A DNA stretch of 47,281 nt from contig JBIKLI010000001.1 of the NCBI GenBank assembly GCA_044359885.1, positions 1 to 47,281 of the forward strand, in the 5' to 3' direction. This document shows, one piece after another, positions 40,768 through 47,281 of this stretch. Positions within the stretch are counted from its first letter, which is position 1. The number at the start of each line of letters is the position of its first letter. The stretch comes from CAIOSQ01 sp044359885 (GTDB taxonomy: Bacteria > Pseudomonadota > Alphaproteobacteria > CACIAM-22H2). The notes below the pieces were generated by a model. That model ran no database searches, had not been told where the DNA came from, and worked only from the letters and a program-made list of their open reading frames with translations. The translations under genes were made by a program, and so were the position numbers.

Positions 40768-41955
40768 CTACGCGTCGGTGTCGATCGCCGCCCAGCCGCC
40801 GCCGGCGGCGGAGGATCGCAACGACGCGGCGACGAAGGCGATGCCGCGCAGACCGTCCACCACGCCGGGCGTGTCGAGCGCCAGGGGATCGGCGGGCAGG
40901 CCGGTACGCCGCGCCAGCATCGCTTCCGCGGCGTCGGCGTAGAGATTGGCCATCGCCTCGCGGAAACCCTCGGGATGACCGCGAGGCTGGCGGGTCAGGC
41001 GGGCGGCTGCGGGCGAGAGGCCGGGATCGGCGCGGCCGAGGCGACGCGGCGGCCCGCCCTGCGGCGCCAGAACCAGATAGTTCGGGTCGCGATGCCGCCA
41101 CTCGACGTGACCGTCGGCTCCGAAGACGCGGATCGCGGCGTCGTTCTCGGTACCGGCCGCCGCCTGGCTGACCAGCAGCGTGCCGCGTGCGCCGCCCGCG
41201 AAGCGCAGCCGTGCCGCCGCGTAGTCGTGCACGGTCCGCCCGGGCACCAGCGCGCCGAGTTCAGCCGACACCGCTTCGGCGCGCAGGCCCGAGACGAACT
41301 CGGCCATGTGGAAGGCATGCGTCCCGATGTCGCCCAGCACCAGCGACGGGCCGCCGCGCGCCGGATCCAGCTTCCAGCGCAGCTTCGCGCTCAACGACCC
41401 TTCTTCGTGTCGGGACGCCATGCCGGACTGCAGATACTCGACATCGATCATGCGCACCGCGCCGATCGCCCCTGCGGCGACCAGGGCGCGGGCCTCGCGC
41501 AGCATCGTGTAGCCGGCATAGGTGTGGGTCAGGCAGAAGACGGCCCCGCTGCCTGCGACGCGCGCGGCCAGATCGCGCGCGTCGGCGAGGCTGTTGGCCA
41601 GCGGCTTGTCGCAGACCACGTCCAGCCCGGCCGCCAGCGCCGCGACGCAGATCGCGTGGTGGGTGTCGTTGGGCGTCATCACCGCCAGCGCTTCGATCCC
41701 GTCCGCGCGCGCCGCCTCCCCGGCCAGCATGGCGCCGACATCGTCGTAGCAGCGCGACTCCTCCAGGCCGATGGCACGGCCGCGGGCGCGCGACCGCGCA
41801 GGATCCGAGGACAGCACGCCCGCGACGACGCGCAGACGTCCATCCATCTCGGCGGCGCCGCGATGGACCGAGCCGATGAACGACTCCGGCCCGCCGCCGG
41901 CCACCCCCAGGCGCAGCGGCCGGCCGAGCGCGGCAAGCACCGGATTCGGGCGCAT
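40768..41955 (-). CDS. Gfo/Idh/MocA family oxidoreductase
   Basis: 395 residues from the ATG at 41955, overlapping the dehydratase stop by one base (TGATG). Rossmann motif RLGVAGGGPESFIGSVHRGAA, the EKP-like DVVCDKPLANS (glutamate replaced by aspartate), and the catalytic region GGPSLVLGDIGTHAFHMAEF, with the D and H of the family. The longer C-terminal half reads HPEGFREAMANLYADAAEAM. NAD(P)-dependent oxidation of a sugar or sugar acid derivative is the expected role. It is last in the LacI-IlvD-Gfo operon, and so probably feeds the dehydratase step. Convergent with the other Gfo/Idh gene, with 4 bp between the stops. Confidence 0.9.
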   Translation of the reverse strand: MRPNPVLAALGRPLRLGVAGGGPESFIGSVHRGAAEMDGRLRVVAGVLSSDPARSRARGRAIGLEESRCYDDVGAMLAGEAARADGIEALAVMTPNDTHHAICVAALAAGLDVVCDKPLANSLADARDLAARVAGSGAVFCLTHTYAGYTMLREARALVAAGAIGAVRMIDVEYLQSGMASRHEEGSLSAKLRWKLDPARGGPSLVLGDIGTHAFHMAEFVSGLRAEAVSAELGALVPGRTVHDYAAARLRFAGGARGTLLVSQAAAGTENDAAIRVFGADGHVEWRHRDPNYLVLAPQGGPPRRLGRADPGLSPAAARLTRQPRGHPEGFREAMANLYADAAEAMLARRTGLPADPLALDTPGVVDGLRGIAFVAASLRSSAAGGGWAAIDTDA

Positions 41956-43655
41956 CAACGCAGTCCGCGCGGCGCCATGAAGGCGAAGTCGCACCCGCGA
42001 TCGGCCTGCTCGATGGTCTCCAGCAGCAGCCTTTCGTAGCCGCGCGCCTCGTCCGGCACGGCGTAGGGCGCGAGGCGCTGGCGCCGCGTGGCCAGCGTCG
42101 CCGCGTCGACCAGCAATTCGAGGCGCCGCGCCGGCACGTCGAGGACGATGCGGTCGCCGGTCTCCACAAGCGCCAGCGGACCGCCGACCCGCGCCTCGGG
42201 CGCCACGTGCAGCACGATCGTGCCGAAGGCCGTCCCGCTCATGCGCGCGTCGGAGATCCGCACCATGTCCTTGACGCCCTGGCGCGCCAGCTTCTTCGGG
42301 ATCGGGACATAGCCGGCCTCGGGCATGCCGGGATGGCCCTTCGGGCCCGCGTTGCGCATCACGATCACGTCTTCGGCGCGGATGTCGAGATCGGGATCGT
42401 CGATCCGGCGCACGACATCCTCGACCGATTCGAAGACGACCGCGCGTCCTTCGTGTCGCAGCAGCGCCGGCGTCGCGGCCGATTCCTTGATCAGCGCGCC
42501 GTCGGGGGCGAGATTGCCGCGCAGCACCCGCAGCCCGCCCTTGGCGTAGACGGGGTCCGCGCGGCGCCGGATCGCTCCCTGTCCCCTGGCCTCGACCGCG
42601 CCGGCGACGATCTCGGCCAGGGTCTGGCCGGAGACGTTGAGGGTCGAGACGTCGAGCAGGTCGGCGATCTCGCGCAGCAGCACGGGGACGCCGCCCGCTT
42701 CGTGCAGATGCTCCATGTAATGCTCGCCCGCGGGCTTCAGGTTCACCAGCACCGGCGTCGTCTCGCCCAGCGCGTCGAAATCGTCGAGGTCGACGACGAT
42801 GCCGCAGCGCCGCGCGACCGCGGTCAGGTGGATGACCGCGTTGGTCGAGCCGCCGAGGCAGTGCAGGACGCGGAACGCGTTGCGGAACGCCGCCGGGGTC
42901 AGGAAACGGGACGCGCGCAGCCCCTCGCGCGCCAGCGCCACCGCGCGCATGCCGGAAAGCTCGGCCTGGCGGAAGCGCTCGCCATGCACCGCCGGGATCG
43001 CGGCACCGCCCGGCAGGGTCAGGCCCAGCGTCTCGCAGACCGCCGCCATGGTGCTGGCGGTGCCCATCACCATGCACGTGCCGGTGGTCGGCGCCAGACG
43101 GCCGGTCACGGCGCCGATCGCCGCGGCGTCGATCGTCCCGGCGCGATACTGCGCCCAGAGGCGCCGGCAATCGGTGCACGCACCCAGTCGCTCGCCGTCG
43201 TGGGTCGTGGTCAGCATCGGACCGACCGGCACGACGATCGCCGGCAGGTCGACGCTGGCGATCGCCATCAGCTGCGCGGGGATGGTCTTGTCGCAGCCCC
43301 CGATGGCGACCACGGCGTCCATCGGCTGCGCGCGCAGCATCTCCTCGGTTTCCATCGCCATCAGGTTGCGCAGATACATGCTGGTGGGATGGACGAAGGA
43401 TTCGTGCAGCGAGATGGTCGGGAACACCATCGGCAGCCCGCCGGCGCCCAGCACGCCGCGCTTGATCGCCTCGATCAGCTGCGGCGCGTTGCCGTGGCAC
43501 GGATTGAAGTCCGACCCCGTGTCGGCGATGCCGACGATCGGACGCGACAGCGCCTCGTCCGAATACCCCATCGCGCGGATGAAGGCCTTGCGCAGGAAGA
43601 GCGAGAATTCCGGGTCGCCATAGGCCGTCAGGCCCTTCCGCATGCCGCTGGTCAC
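41955..43655 (-). CDS. IlvD/Edd family dehydratase, sugar-acid type
   Basis: 566 residues from a GTG at 43655 with GGGAGG 6 nt upstream (an ATG four codons later is poorly spaced). It keeps all cysteines for a [2Fe-2S] cluster: C53 in FNPCHGNAPQL, C121 in IGGCDKTIPAQLM and C194 in TGTCMVMGTASTM, plus the metal lysine in CDKT. The pattern fits dihydroxy-acid/sugar-acid dehydratases such as arabonate or xylonate dehydratase rather than branched-chain IlvD, supported by its neighbours: an oxidoreductase and a LacI-type regulator. Reaction: removal of water from an aldonic acid to give a 2-oxo-3-deoxy acid. The exact sugar is unknown. Confidence 0.92.
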   Translation of the reverse strand: MTSGMRKGLTAYGDPEFSLFLRKAFIRAMGYSDEALSRPIVGIADTGSDFNPCHGNAPQLIEAIKRGVLGAGGLPMVFPTISLHESFVHPTSMYLRNLMAMETEEMLRAQPMDAVVAIGGCDKTIPAQLMAIASVDLPAIVVPVGPMLTTTHDGERLGACTDCRRLWAQYRAGTIDAAAIGAVTGRLAPTTGTCMVMGTASTMAAVCETLGLTLPGGAAIPAVHGERFRQAELSGMRAVALAREGLRASRFLTPAAFRNAFRVLHCLGGSTNAVIHLTAVARRCGIVVDLDDFDALGETTPVLVNLKPAGEHYMEHLHEAGGVPVLLREIADLLDVSTLNVSGQTLAEIVAGAVEARGQGAIRRRADPVYAKGGLRVLRGNLAPDGALIKESAATPALLRHEGRAVVFESVEDVVRRIDDPDLDIRAEDVIVMRNAGPKGHPGMPEAGYVPIPKKLARQGVKDMVRISDARMSGTAFGTIVLHVAPEARVGGPLALVETGDRIVLDVPARRLELLVDAATLATRRQRLAPYAVPDEARGYERLLLETIEQADRGCDFAFMAPRGLR

Positions 43656-43734
43656 GTCGTTCCTCCCTGGCTGGCCGCCGCCGCCTCGCATTGAGCCCCG
43701 CGACGGGCGCCCGCGTCCAGCGCCGTCGCCCGCG

Positions 43735-44757
43735 TCAGGCGCTGTCGCGCAGCACGACCTCGAAGCCGAGATCGACGCGGCTCGCGACCGGACGGCCGGC
43801 GAGACGGTCGAGGATCATGGCGCCGGCGCGCCGGCCCATCTCGCGACCCGGCACCCGTATCGTGGTCAGCGCCGGATGGGCCTCGCGCGCGACCTCGAAG
43901 TCGCCGAAGCCGGCGATCGCGAGCCCGGCCGGCACCGCCACGCCGCGACGCGCGCATTCGGCCATCGCGCCGAAGGCCGGAAAGTCGTTGGCGAACATCA
44001 CCGCCTCGATCCGCGGCCGCGCCGCGAGCAGCGCCGCCGCCGCCCGCGCGCCGCTGCGCATCGTCAGGCCGCGCTCGCCGGCATCGAGCCGATGGACACA
44101 GGGCGTCAGGCGCGCGGCGCGCATGGCGGCGCGGTAGCCCTCCTCGCGGCGGCGCGAGCGCATTTCGATCGCAGGGTCGACGCCGGCGAAGGCGATCCGG
44201 CGATAGCCGCGCGCCAGCAGCGCCTCGGTCAGGCGCCGCCCGGCGTCGCGGTTCGAGAAACCGACATTCATGTCGATCGGATCGTCGGCCAGTTCCCAGG
44301 TCTCGACCACCGGTATGCCGGCGGCGCGGACCTGCGCGCGCGCGCCGGCGGTGTGGTGGATGCCGGTCAGGACGATCGCGTCCGGCCGCCGGCCGAGAAA
44401 CGCGCGCACCAGGCTCTCTTCGGTCTCCGGCGCGTAGCCGGAATCGGCGATCAGCAGCTGGTAGCCGTGCTCGCGCAGCGCCGCGGTCAGGCCCTCGACC
44501 GTCTCGGCGAAGATCGCGCTGACCAGTGTGGGCACGATCGCGACCACGATGTGGCTGCGCTGCGACTTGAGCGCGCCCGCGACCAGGTTCGGAACGTAGC
44601 CGAGCGCCTGCACGGCGGCCTCGACCCGCGCGCGGGTCCCGGGCGCCACCCTGTCCGGCATGCGCAGCGCCCGCGACACCGTGATCGCCGAGACCCCGGC
44701 CGCGCGGGCGACATCGGCCATGCGGGCCGCGCCGGATGGCAGGTCCTTCGTCGACAC
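43735..44757 (-). CDS. LacI family transcriptional regulator (GntR-like)
   Basis: 340 residues from a GTG at 44757, with GGGAGG 6-7 nt upstream. Helix-turn-helix at about 13-32 (MADVARAAGVSAITVSRAL), hinge helix PNLVAGALKSQR, then the periplasmic-binding-type sensor domain: IVVAIVPTLVSAIFAETVEGL, LLARGYRRIAFAGVD, and VPAGLAIAGFGDFEVARE. The sequence RMADVARAAGVSAITVSRALR is close to GntR-type gluconate regulators. It heads the operon with the dehydratase and oxidoreductase, 79 bp upstream of the former. An operator-like sequence lies upstream of its own start, so it may be autoregulated. It is likely released by a sugar acid. Confidence 0.94.
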   Translation of the reverse strand: MSTKDLPSGAARMADVARAAGVSAITVSRALRMPDRVAPGTRARVEAAVQALGYVPNLVAGALKSQRSHIVVAIVPTLVSAIFAETVEGLTAALREHGYQLLIADSGYAPETEESLVRAFLGRRPDAIVLTGIHHTAGARAQVRAAGIPVVETWELADDPIDMNVGFSNRDAGRRLTEALLARGYRRIAFAGVDPAIEMRSRRREEGYRAAMRAARLTPCVHRLDAGERGLTMRSGARAAAALLAARPRIEAVMFANDFPAFGAMAECARRGVAVPAGLAIAGFGDFEVAREAHPALTTIRVPGREMGRRAGAMILDRLAGRPVASRVDLGFEVVLRDSA

Positions 44758-44797
44758 CCTTGACCTCCCAACGCCGCGACGGATACGCTCGCAATCG

Positions 44798-44813
44798 ATG
44801 TTATCGTTAACCA
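44798..44813. promoter_or_regulatory. GntR/LacI-family operator candidate
   Basis: ATGTTATCGTTAACCA, an imperfect palindrome centred on CG (core GTTATCGTTAAC, 44800-44811). It agrees at 12 of 16 positions with the enterobacterial GntR site ATGTTACCGGTAACAT as I recall it. It lies 41 bp upstream of the LacI-type start and 129 bp upstream of the dioxygenase start, in the shared divergent region. Confidence 0.6.
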
Positions 44814-44827
44814 CGCACGGCTCGCAA

Positions 44828-44866
44828 GCCGGACGCGCCGCCAGGGTCGCCCCTCCGGCGTCCGGC
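44828..44866 (+). promoter_or_regulatory. Long-armed stem in the dioxygenase upstream region
   Basis: GCCGGACGC (44828-44836) and GCGTCCGGC (44858-44866) pair perfectly over 9 bp with a 21-nt loop. It could form in the dioxygenase leader RNA or, if the start point is further downstream, serve as a DNA-level site. Confidence 0.35.
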
Positions 44867-44901
44867 CCGGCCTGCCGGTCGCGTGGGCCGCGCCAGCTTC
44901 C

Positions 44902-44918
44902 GCGGGCCTGAGGCCCGC
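44902..44918 (+). promoter_or_regulatory. Hairpin next to the dioxygenase ribosome-binding site
   Basis: GCGGGCC-TGA-GGCCCGC, a perfect 7-bp stem with 3-nt loop, ending 8 nt before the AGGGAGGA ribosome-binding site of the dioxygenase gene. Confidence 0.4.
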
Positions 44919-44941
44919 CCCGATCAGGGAGGATCCCGCAC

Positions 44942-45829
44942 ATGCTCAGCAAGGCCGACATCGAACGCTACAATCGCGACGGCGTCATCGTGGTGCCGAA
45001 CGTGCTTTCCGCCGCGGAGGTCGATGCGCTGCGCCGCGCGACCGACGAGTTCGTCGAAAAGTCGCGGGCCGCGACCGGGCACGACGACATCTACGACCTC
45101 GAGCCGGGCCATACCGCCGCCATGCCGCGCGTGCGCCGCATCAAGACCCCGGACAAATGGCATCCTGCCTACGCGCATTGCGTGCGCCATCCCGGGATCC
45201 TCGCCTGCCTGCAGGCGCTGTGGGGACCGAACATCCGCTTCGACCTGTCGAAGCTGAACCTGAAATCCGCCGGCTTCGGGTCGCCGGTGGAGTGGCATCA
45301 GGACTGGGCGTTCTATCCCCACACCAACGACGACCTGGCCGCGGTCGGCGTCATGATCGACGACATCGACGAGCACAACGGCGCGATGATGGTGATCCCC
45401 GGTTCGCACAAGGGTCCGGTCTACGACCATCACGTCGACGGCCGTTTCTGCGGCGCCATCGATCCGACCCGCGACGGGATCGACTTCTCGAAGGCGGTCT
45501 ACTGCACCGGCAAGGCCGGCTCGATCACGATCCATCATGTGCGCGCCGTCCATGGTTCGGCGCCGAACACCTCGAACCGCTCGCGGCGCTTCTATCTGAT
45601 GCAGTTCCGCACCGCCGACGCCTGGCCGCTGATCCAAAAGCCCGAAAGCTGGGACAGCTGGACCGGCCAGCTTGTCGCGGGCGAGGAAACCCTGACCCCG
45701 CGCATGACCGCCTGCCCGGTCCGGCTGCCCTTCCCGGTCGCTTCGCACCAGGGGTCGATCTACGAGAACCAGCGCGAGCTCAAGCACAAGTATTTCGAGG
45801 AACCGGGCCAGAAGCGCGCCGCGACCTGA
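44942..45829 (+). CDS. Phytanoyl-CoA dioxygenase family protein
   Basis: 295 residues with a strong AGGGAGGA before the ATG at 44942. Fe(II)/2-oxoglutarate oxygenase: metal ligands H119 and D121 (VEWHQDWAF), H204 (RAVHGSAPNTS), and the 2-oxoglutarate arginine R215 or R216 in NRSRRFYL. The N-terminal YNRDGVIVVPNVLSAAEVDAL is typical of the PhyH family. It hydroxylates a small molecule or acyl group, with succinate and CO2 as by-products. It is divergent from the LacI-type gene and shares its operator region, so it is probably in the same regulon; the crotonase 17 bp downstream should be co-transcribed. Substrate unknown. Confidence 0.92.
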   Translation: MLSKADIERYNRDGVIVVPNVLSAAEVDALRRATDEFVEKSRAATGHDDIYDLEPGHTAAMPRVRRIKTPDKWHPAYAHCVRHPGILACLQALWGPNIRFDLSKLNLKSAGFGSPVEWHQDWAFYPHTNDDLAAVGVMIDDIDEHNGAMMVIPGSHKGPVYDHHVDGRFCGAIDPTRDGIDFSKAVYCTGKAGSITIHHVRAVHGSAPNTSNRSRRFYLMQFRTADAWPLIQKPESWDSWTGQLVAGEETLTPRMTACPVRLPFPVASHQGSIYENQRELKHKYFEEPGQKRAAT

Positions 45830-45846
45830 CGCGGCAGGCGACCGGC

Positions 45847-46629
45847 ATGGGCGACGAGCGGATCCTGGTGCGCCGCGACGGCCGGGTCGCGCATGTCGTC
45901 CTCAACCGGCCCGAGAAACTCAACTGCGTCGACGGCGCGATGTGGCGGCGGCTGGCCGGCGTGTTCGGCGAGCTGGACGCCGACGGCGAGCTGCGCTGCA
46001 TCGTGATCTCGGGCGCCGGCTCGAAGGCGTTCTGCGTCGGCGCCGACATCGCCGAGTTCGCCACCGCGCGCGCCGACGCCGTCCAGGCCCGCGCCTACGC
46101 GGCGCAGAGCCATGGCGCGCTCGCGGCGATCCAGCGCTGCCGTCATCCGGTGGTCGCGGCGATCCGGGGGCTGTGCGTGGGCGGCGGGCTGGAGCTCGCC
46201 TGCGCCGCCGATCTCAGGATCTGCGCCGAGGATGCACAGCTCGGGATCCCTGCCAAGCGGCTGGGGCTGGTGGTCGCGACGGCGGAGCTGGCGCCGCTGC
46301 AGCGCCTGGTCGGACCGGCCTACGCCAAGGAGATCCTGCTGACCGGCGACATGTTCGATGCCGCGACGGCTCTGCGCATGGGACTGGTGAACCGGGTCGC
46401 GGCAGCGGACGAATTCGACGCGGCCCTCGCGGGGCTGGTCGCCTCGATCGCCGAAGGCGCGCCGCTTTCGGCGCGCTGGCACAAGCGCTTCGTCGACCGG
46501 CTCGTCGATCCCCGTGCGCTGACCGACGCCGAGCACGACGAAAGCTTCGCCTGCTTCGACACCGAGGATTTCCGCGCCGGCACCGCCGCCTTCCTCGCCC
46601 GCACCCGCCCCGTCTTCCGCGGCCGCTGA
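45847..46629 (+). CDS. Enoyl-CoA hydratase/isomerase (crotonase) family protein
   Basis: 260 residues. Crotonase fold: GAGSKAFCVGADIAEFA and IRGLCVGGGLELACAAD, with the first glutamate in GGGLE. The second catalytic glutamate is replaced by alanine (LGIPA), as in the paralogue at 29390-30166, although a glutamate lies further on (ATAELAPLQRLVG). The C-terminus DFRAGTAAFLARTRPVF also resembles that paralogue. It follows the dioxygenase by 17 bp on the same strand. True hydration of enoyl-CoA is doubtful; the enzyme may act on another CoA ester. It ends 8 bp from the convergent histidine kinase gene. Confidence 0.9.
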   Translation: MGDERILVRRDGRVAHVVLNRPEKLNCVDGAMWRRLAGVFGELDADGELRCIVISGAGSKAFCVGADIAEFATARADAVQARAYAAQSHGALAAIQRCRHPVVAAIRGLCVGGGLELACAADLRICAEDAQLGIPAKRLGLVVATAELAPLQRLVGPAYAKEILLTGDMFDAATALRMGLVNRVAAADEFDAALAGLVASIAEGAPLSARWHKRFVDRLVDPRALTDAEHDESFACFDTEDFRAGTAAFLARTRPVFRGR

Positions 46630-46637
46630 CGGCCGGC

Positions 46638-47281
46638 TCAGGCCGGCAGCGACAAGGTCGCGCGCAGACCGCCGCCGGCGCGGTTGGCGAGCACGATGTC
46701 TCCGCCATGGGCGCGGGCGATGTCGCGCGCGACGGCGAGGCCAAGCCCGACGCCCCCCGTATCGCGCGAACGCGACGCCTCCAGCCTGTAGAAGGGCGCG
46801 AAGACCCGCTCCAGCTCGTGCGGCGGCAGGCCCGGTCCGTCGTCGTCGACATGCACCAGGATGCGCGGCGGCCCGGGCAAGACGGCGACCCGCGCGCGGC
46901 CGCCATGGGCGAGCGCGTTGGCGACCAGATTGTCCAGGGCGCGGCGCAGCGCGCCGGGCCTGCCCTCGATCGCGAGCGAGACCGGCCCCTCGAGCGCGAT
47001 GTCCGCGCCGATGTCGGCGCGATCGTCGACCAGGCTCTGCACCAGCGCCGCGAGATCGAAGCGCTCGGCGCGGGCCTCCAGGGCGTCGGCGCGCGCAAAG
47101 GCCAGCGTCTCGGCGATCATGCGCTCCATCTCGTCGATGTCGGCGGCCGCACGCGCGCGCTCGTCCGCGTCGGGGATCTGCTCGGTGCGCAGCCGCAGCC
47201 GGGTCAGCGGCGTGCGCAGGTCGTGGCTGATCGCCGCCAGCATGCGGGTCCGGTCGTCGACGACGCCGCGCAGCCGGCCAT
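46638..47281 (-). CDS. Sensor histidine kinase, C-terminal part
   Basis: Partial gene cut by the right edge; about 214 codons are visible. The part visible starts within the HAMP-to-HisKA linker (GRLRGVVDDRTRMLAAISHDLRTPLTRL across the edge region), with the phosphorylated histidine in ISHDLRTPLTRL. It continues with the N box DNLVANALAHG, G1 in VDDDGPGLPP, F box VFAPFYRLEASRS and G2 in GGVGLGLAVARDIARAHGG, and ends at 46638. The pattern is that of EnvZ-type (OmpR-linked) membrane kinases. The sensor domain and its response-regulator partner lie outside the window, so the signal is unknown. Confidence 0.93.
   Translation of the reverse strand, partial: GRLRGVVDDRTRMLAAISHDLRTPLTRLRLRTEQIPDADERARAAADIDEMERMIAETLAFARADALEARAERFDLAALVQSLVDDRADIGADIALEGPVSLAIEGRPGALRRALDNLVANALAHGGRARVAVLPGPPRILVHVDDDGPGLPPHELERVFAPFYRLEASRSRDTGGVGLGLAVARDIARAHGGDIVLANRAGGGLRATLSLPA

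Noticed and set aside
41955..43500. Minus-strand frame joining the Gfo/Idh gene to an upstream 515-codon extension
   Set aside because: The extension overlaps the dehydratase gene in another frame and is arginine-rich without motifs; the real oxidoreductase starts at the ATG at 41955 that overlaps the dehydratase stop.
43656..43734. Second LacI-type operator between the regulator and dehydratase genes
   Set aside because: No GTTA/TAAC-type palindrome is present there; only GC-rich self-complementary runs such as CGGGCGCCCG.
1..47281. CRISPR array, prophage, insertion sequence or integrated plasmid
   Set aside because: No regularly spaced direct repeats, no transposase, integrase, capsid or partition gene, and no obvious drop in GC content outside the small uvrC gap.

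Overview
This 47 kb window is a chromosomal segment of a very GC-rich bacterium (roughly 70 % GC by eye, not computed), almost certainly an alphaproteobacterium. The evidence is Coq7-type ubiquinone hydroxylation, FolM-like pteridine reductase beside FolB, GluQRS, DUF3750, an EcfG-like stress promoter (GGAAC-N16-CGTT) and strongly proteobacterial protein sequences; an order such as Rhodospirillales is a guess. I see no prophage, insertion sequence, CRISPR array, plasmid gene or rRNA. Apart from one tRNA-Ala(CGC), the window is about 47 protein genes packed tightly, many with ATGA stop/start overlaps. Long uninterrupted reading frames lie opposite most real genes; they are high-GC shadows.

Layout. 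1-4.9 kb (minus): pgsA (cut by the window start), uvrC, folB, a FolM-like reductase and a GT4 glycosyltransferase. 5.0-7.1 kb (plus): a GT2 and an exosortase-A-type GT4 glycosyltransferase. 7.1-9.7 kb: nudC, then the overlapping run VTT membrane protein-dsbB-coq7. 9.8-13.6 kb: an orphan periplasmic binding protein with an SDR, a 66-residue protein behind a stress-type promoter, an HNH nuclease and a carboxylesterase. 13.6-18.3 kb: gluQ, DUF3750, rmuC, tRNA-Ala, yggT, folD. 18.3-24.8 kb: small-molecule catabolism (threonine/serine dehydratase, class III aminotransferase, fumarylacetoacetate-hydrolase-like enzyme, RraA-like protein, MFS). 23.8-28.0 kb (minus): a sugar-type ABC importer (binding protein, two permeases) with an aldo/keto reductase but no ATPase gene. 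28.1-33.2 kb (plus): MFS, crotonase, KSI-related protein, GNAT, SDR and CoA-transferase. 33.3-37.3 kb (minus): ABC exporter and prolyl oligopeptidase. 37.4-40.8 kb (plus): a glycosyltransferase fused to a WalW-like deacetylase and a Gfo/Idh/MocA oxidoreductase. 40.8-46.6 kb: a LacI-type regulator, IlvD/Edd dehydratase and second Gfo/Idh/MocA enzyme, divergent from a phytanoyl-CoA-type dioxygenase and a second crotonase. 46.6 kb to end: the C-terminal part of a sensor histidine kinase.

How they fit together. Housekeeping genes (DNA repair, folate and one-carbon metabolism, phospholipid, queuosine-type tRNA modification, quinone and disulfide chemistry) alternate with peripheral catabolic modules that each carry their own transporter or regulator. 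The most informative regulatory sites are a GntR-like LacI-family operator between the regulator and the dioxygenase, an EcfG-type promoter before the 66-residue gene, facing DnaA-box-like sites upstream of uvrC, and a 15-bp perfect hairpin between the binding-protein and permease genes. I did not find a clearly new defence or mobile system; the best leads are the GT-WalW fusion, the stress-promoter microprotein and the LacI/IlvD/dioxygenase locus.
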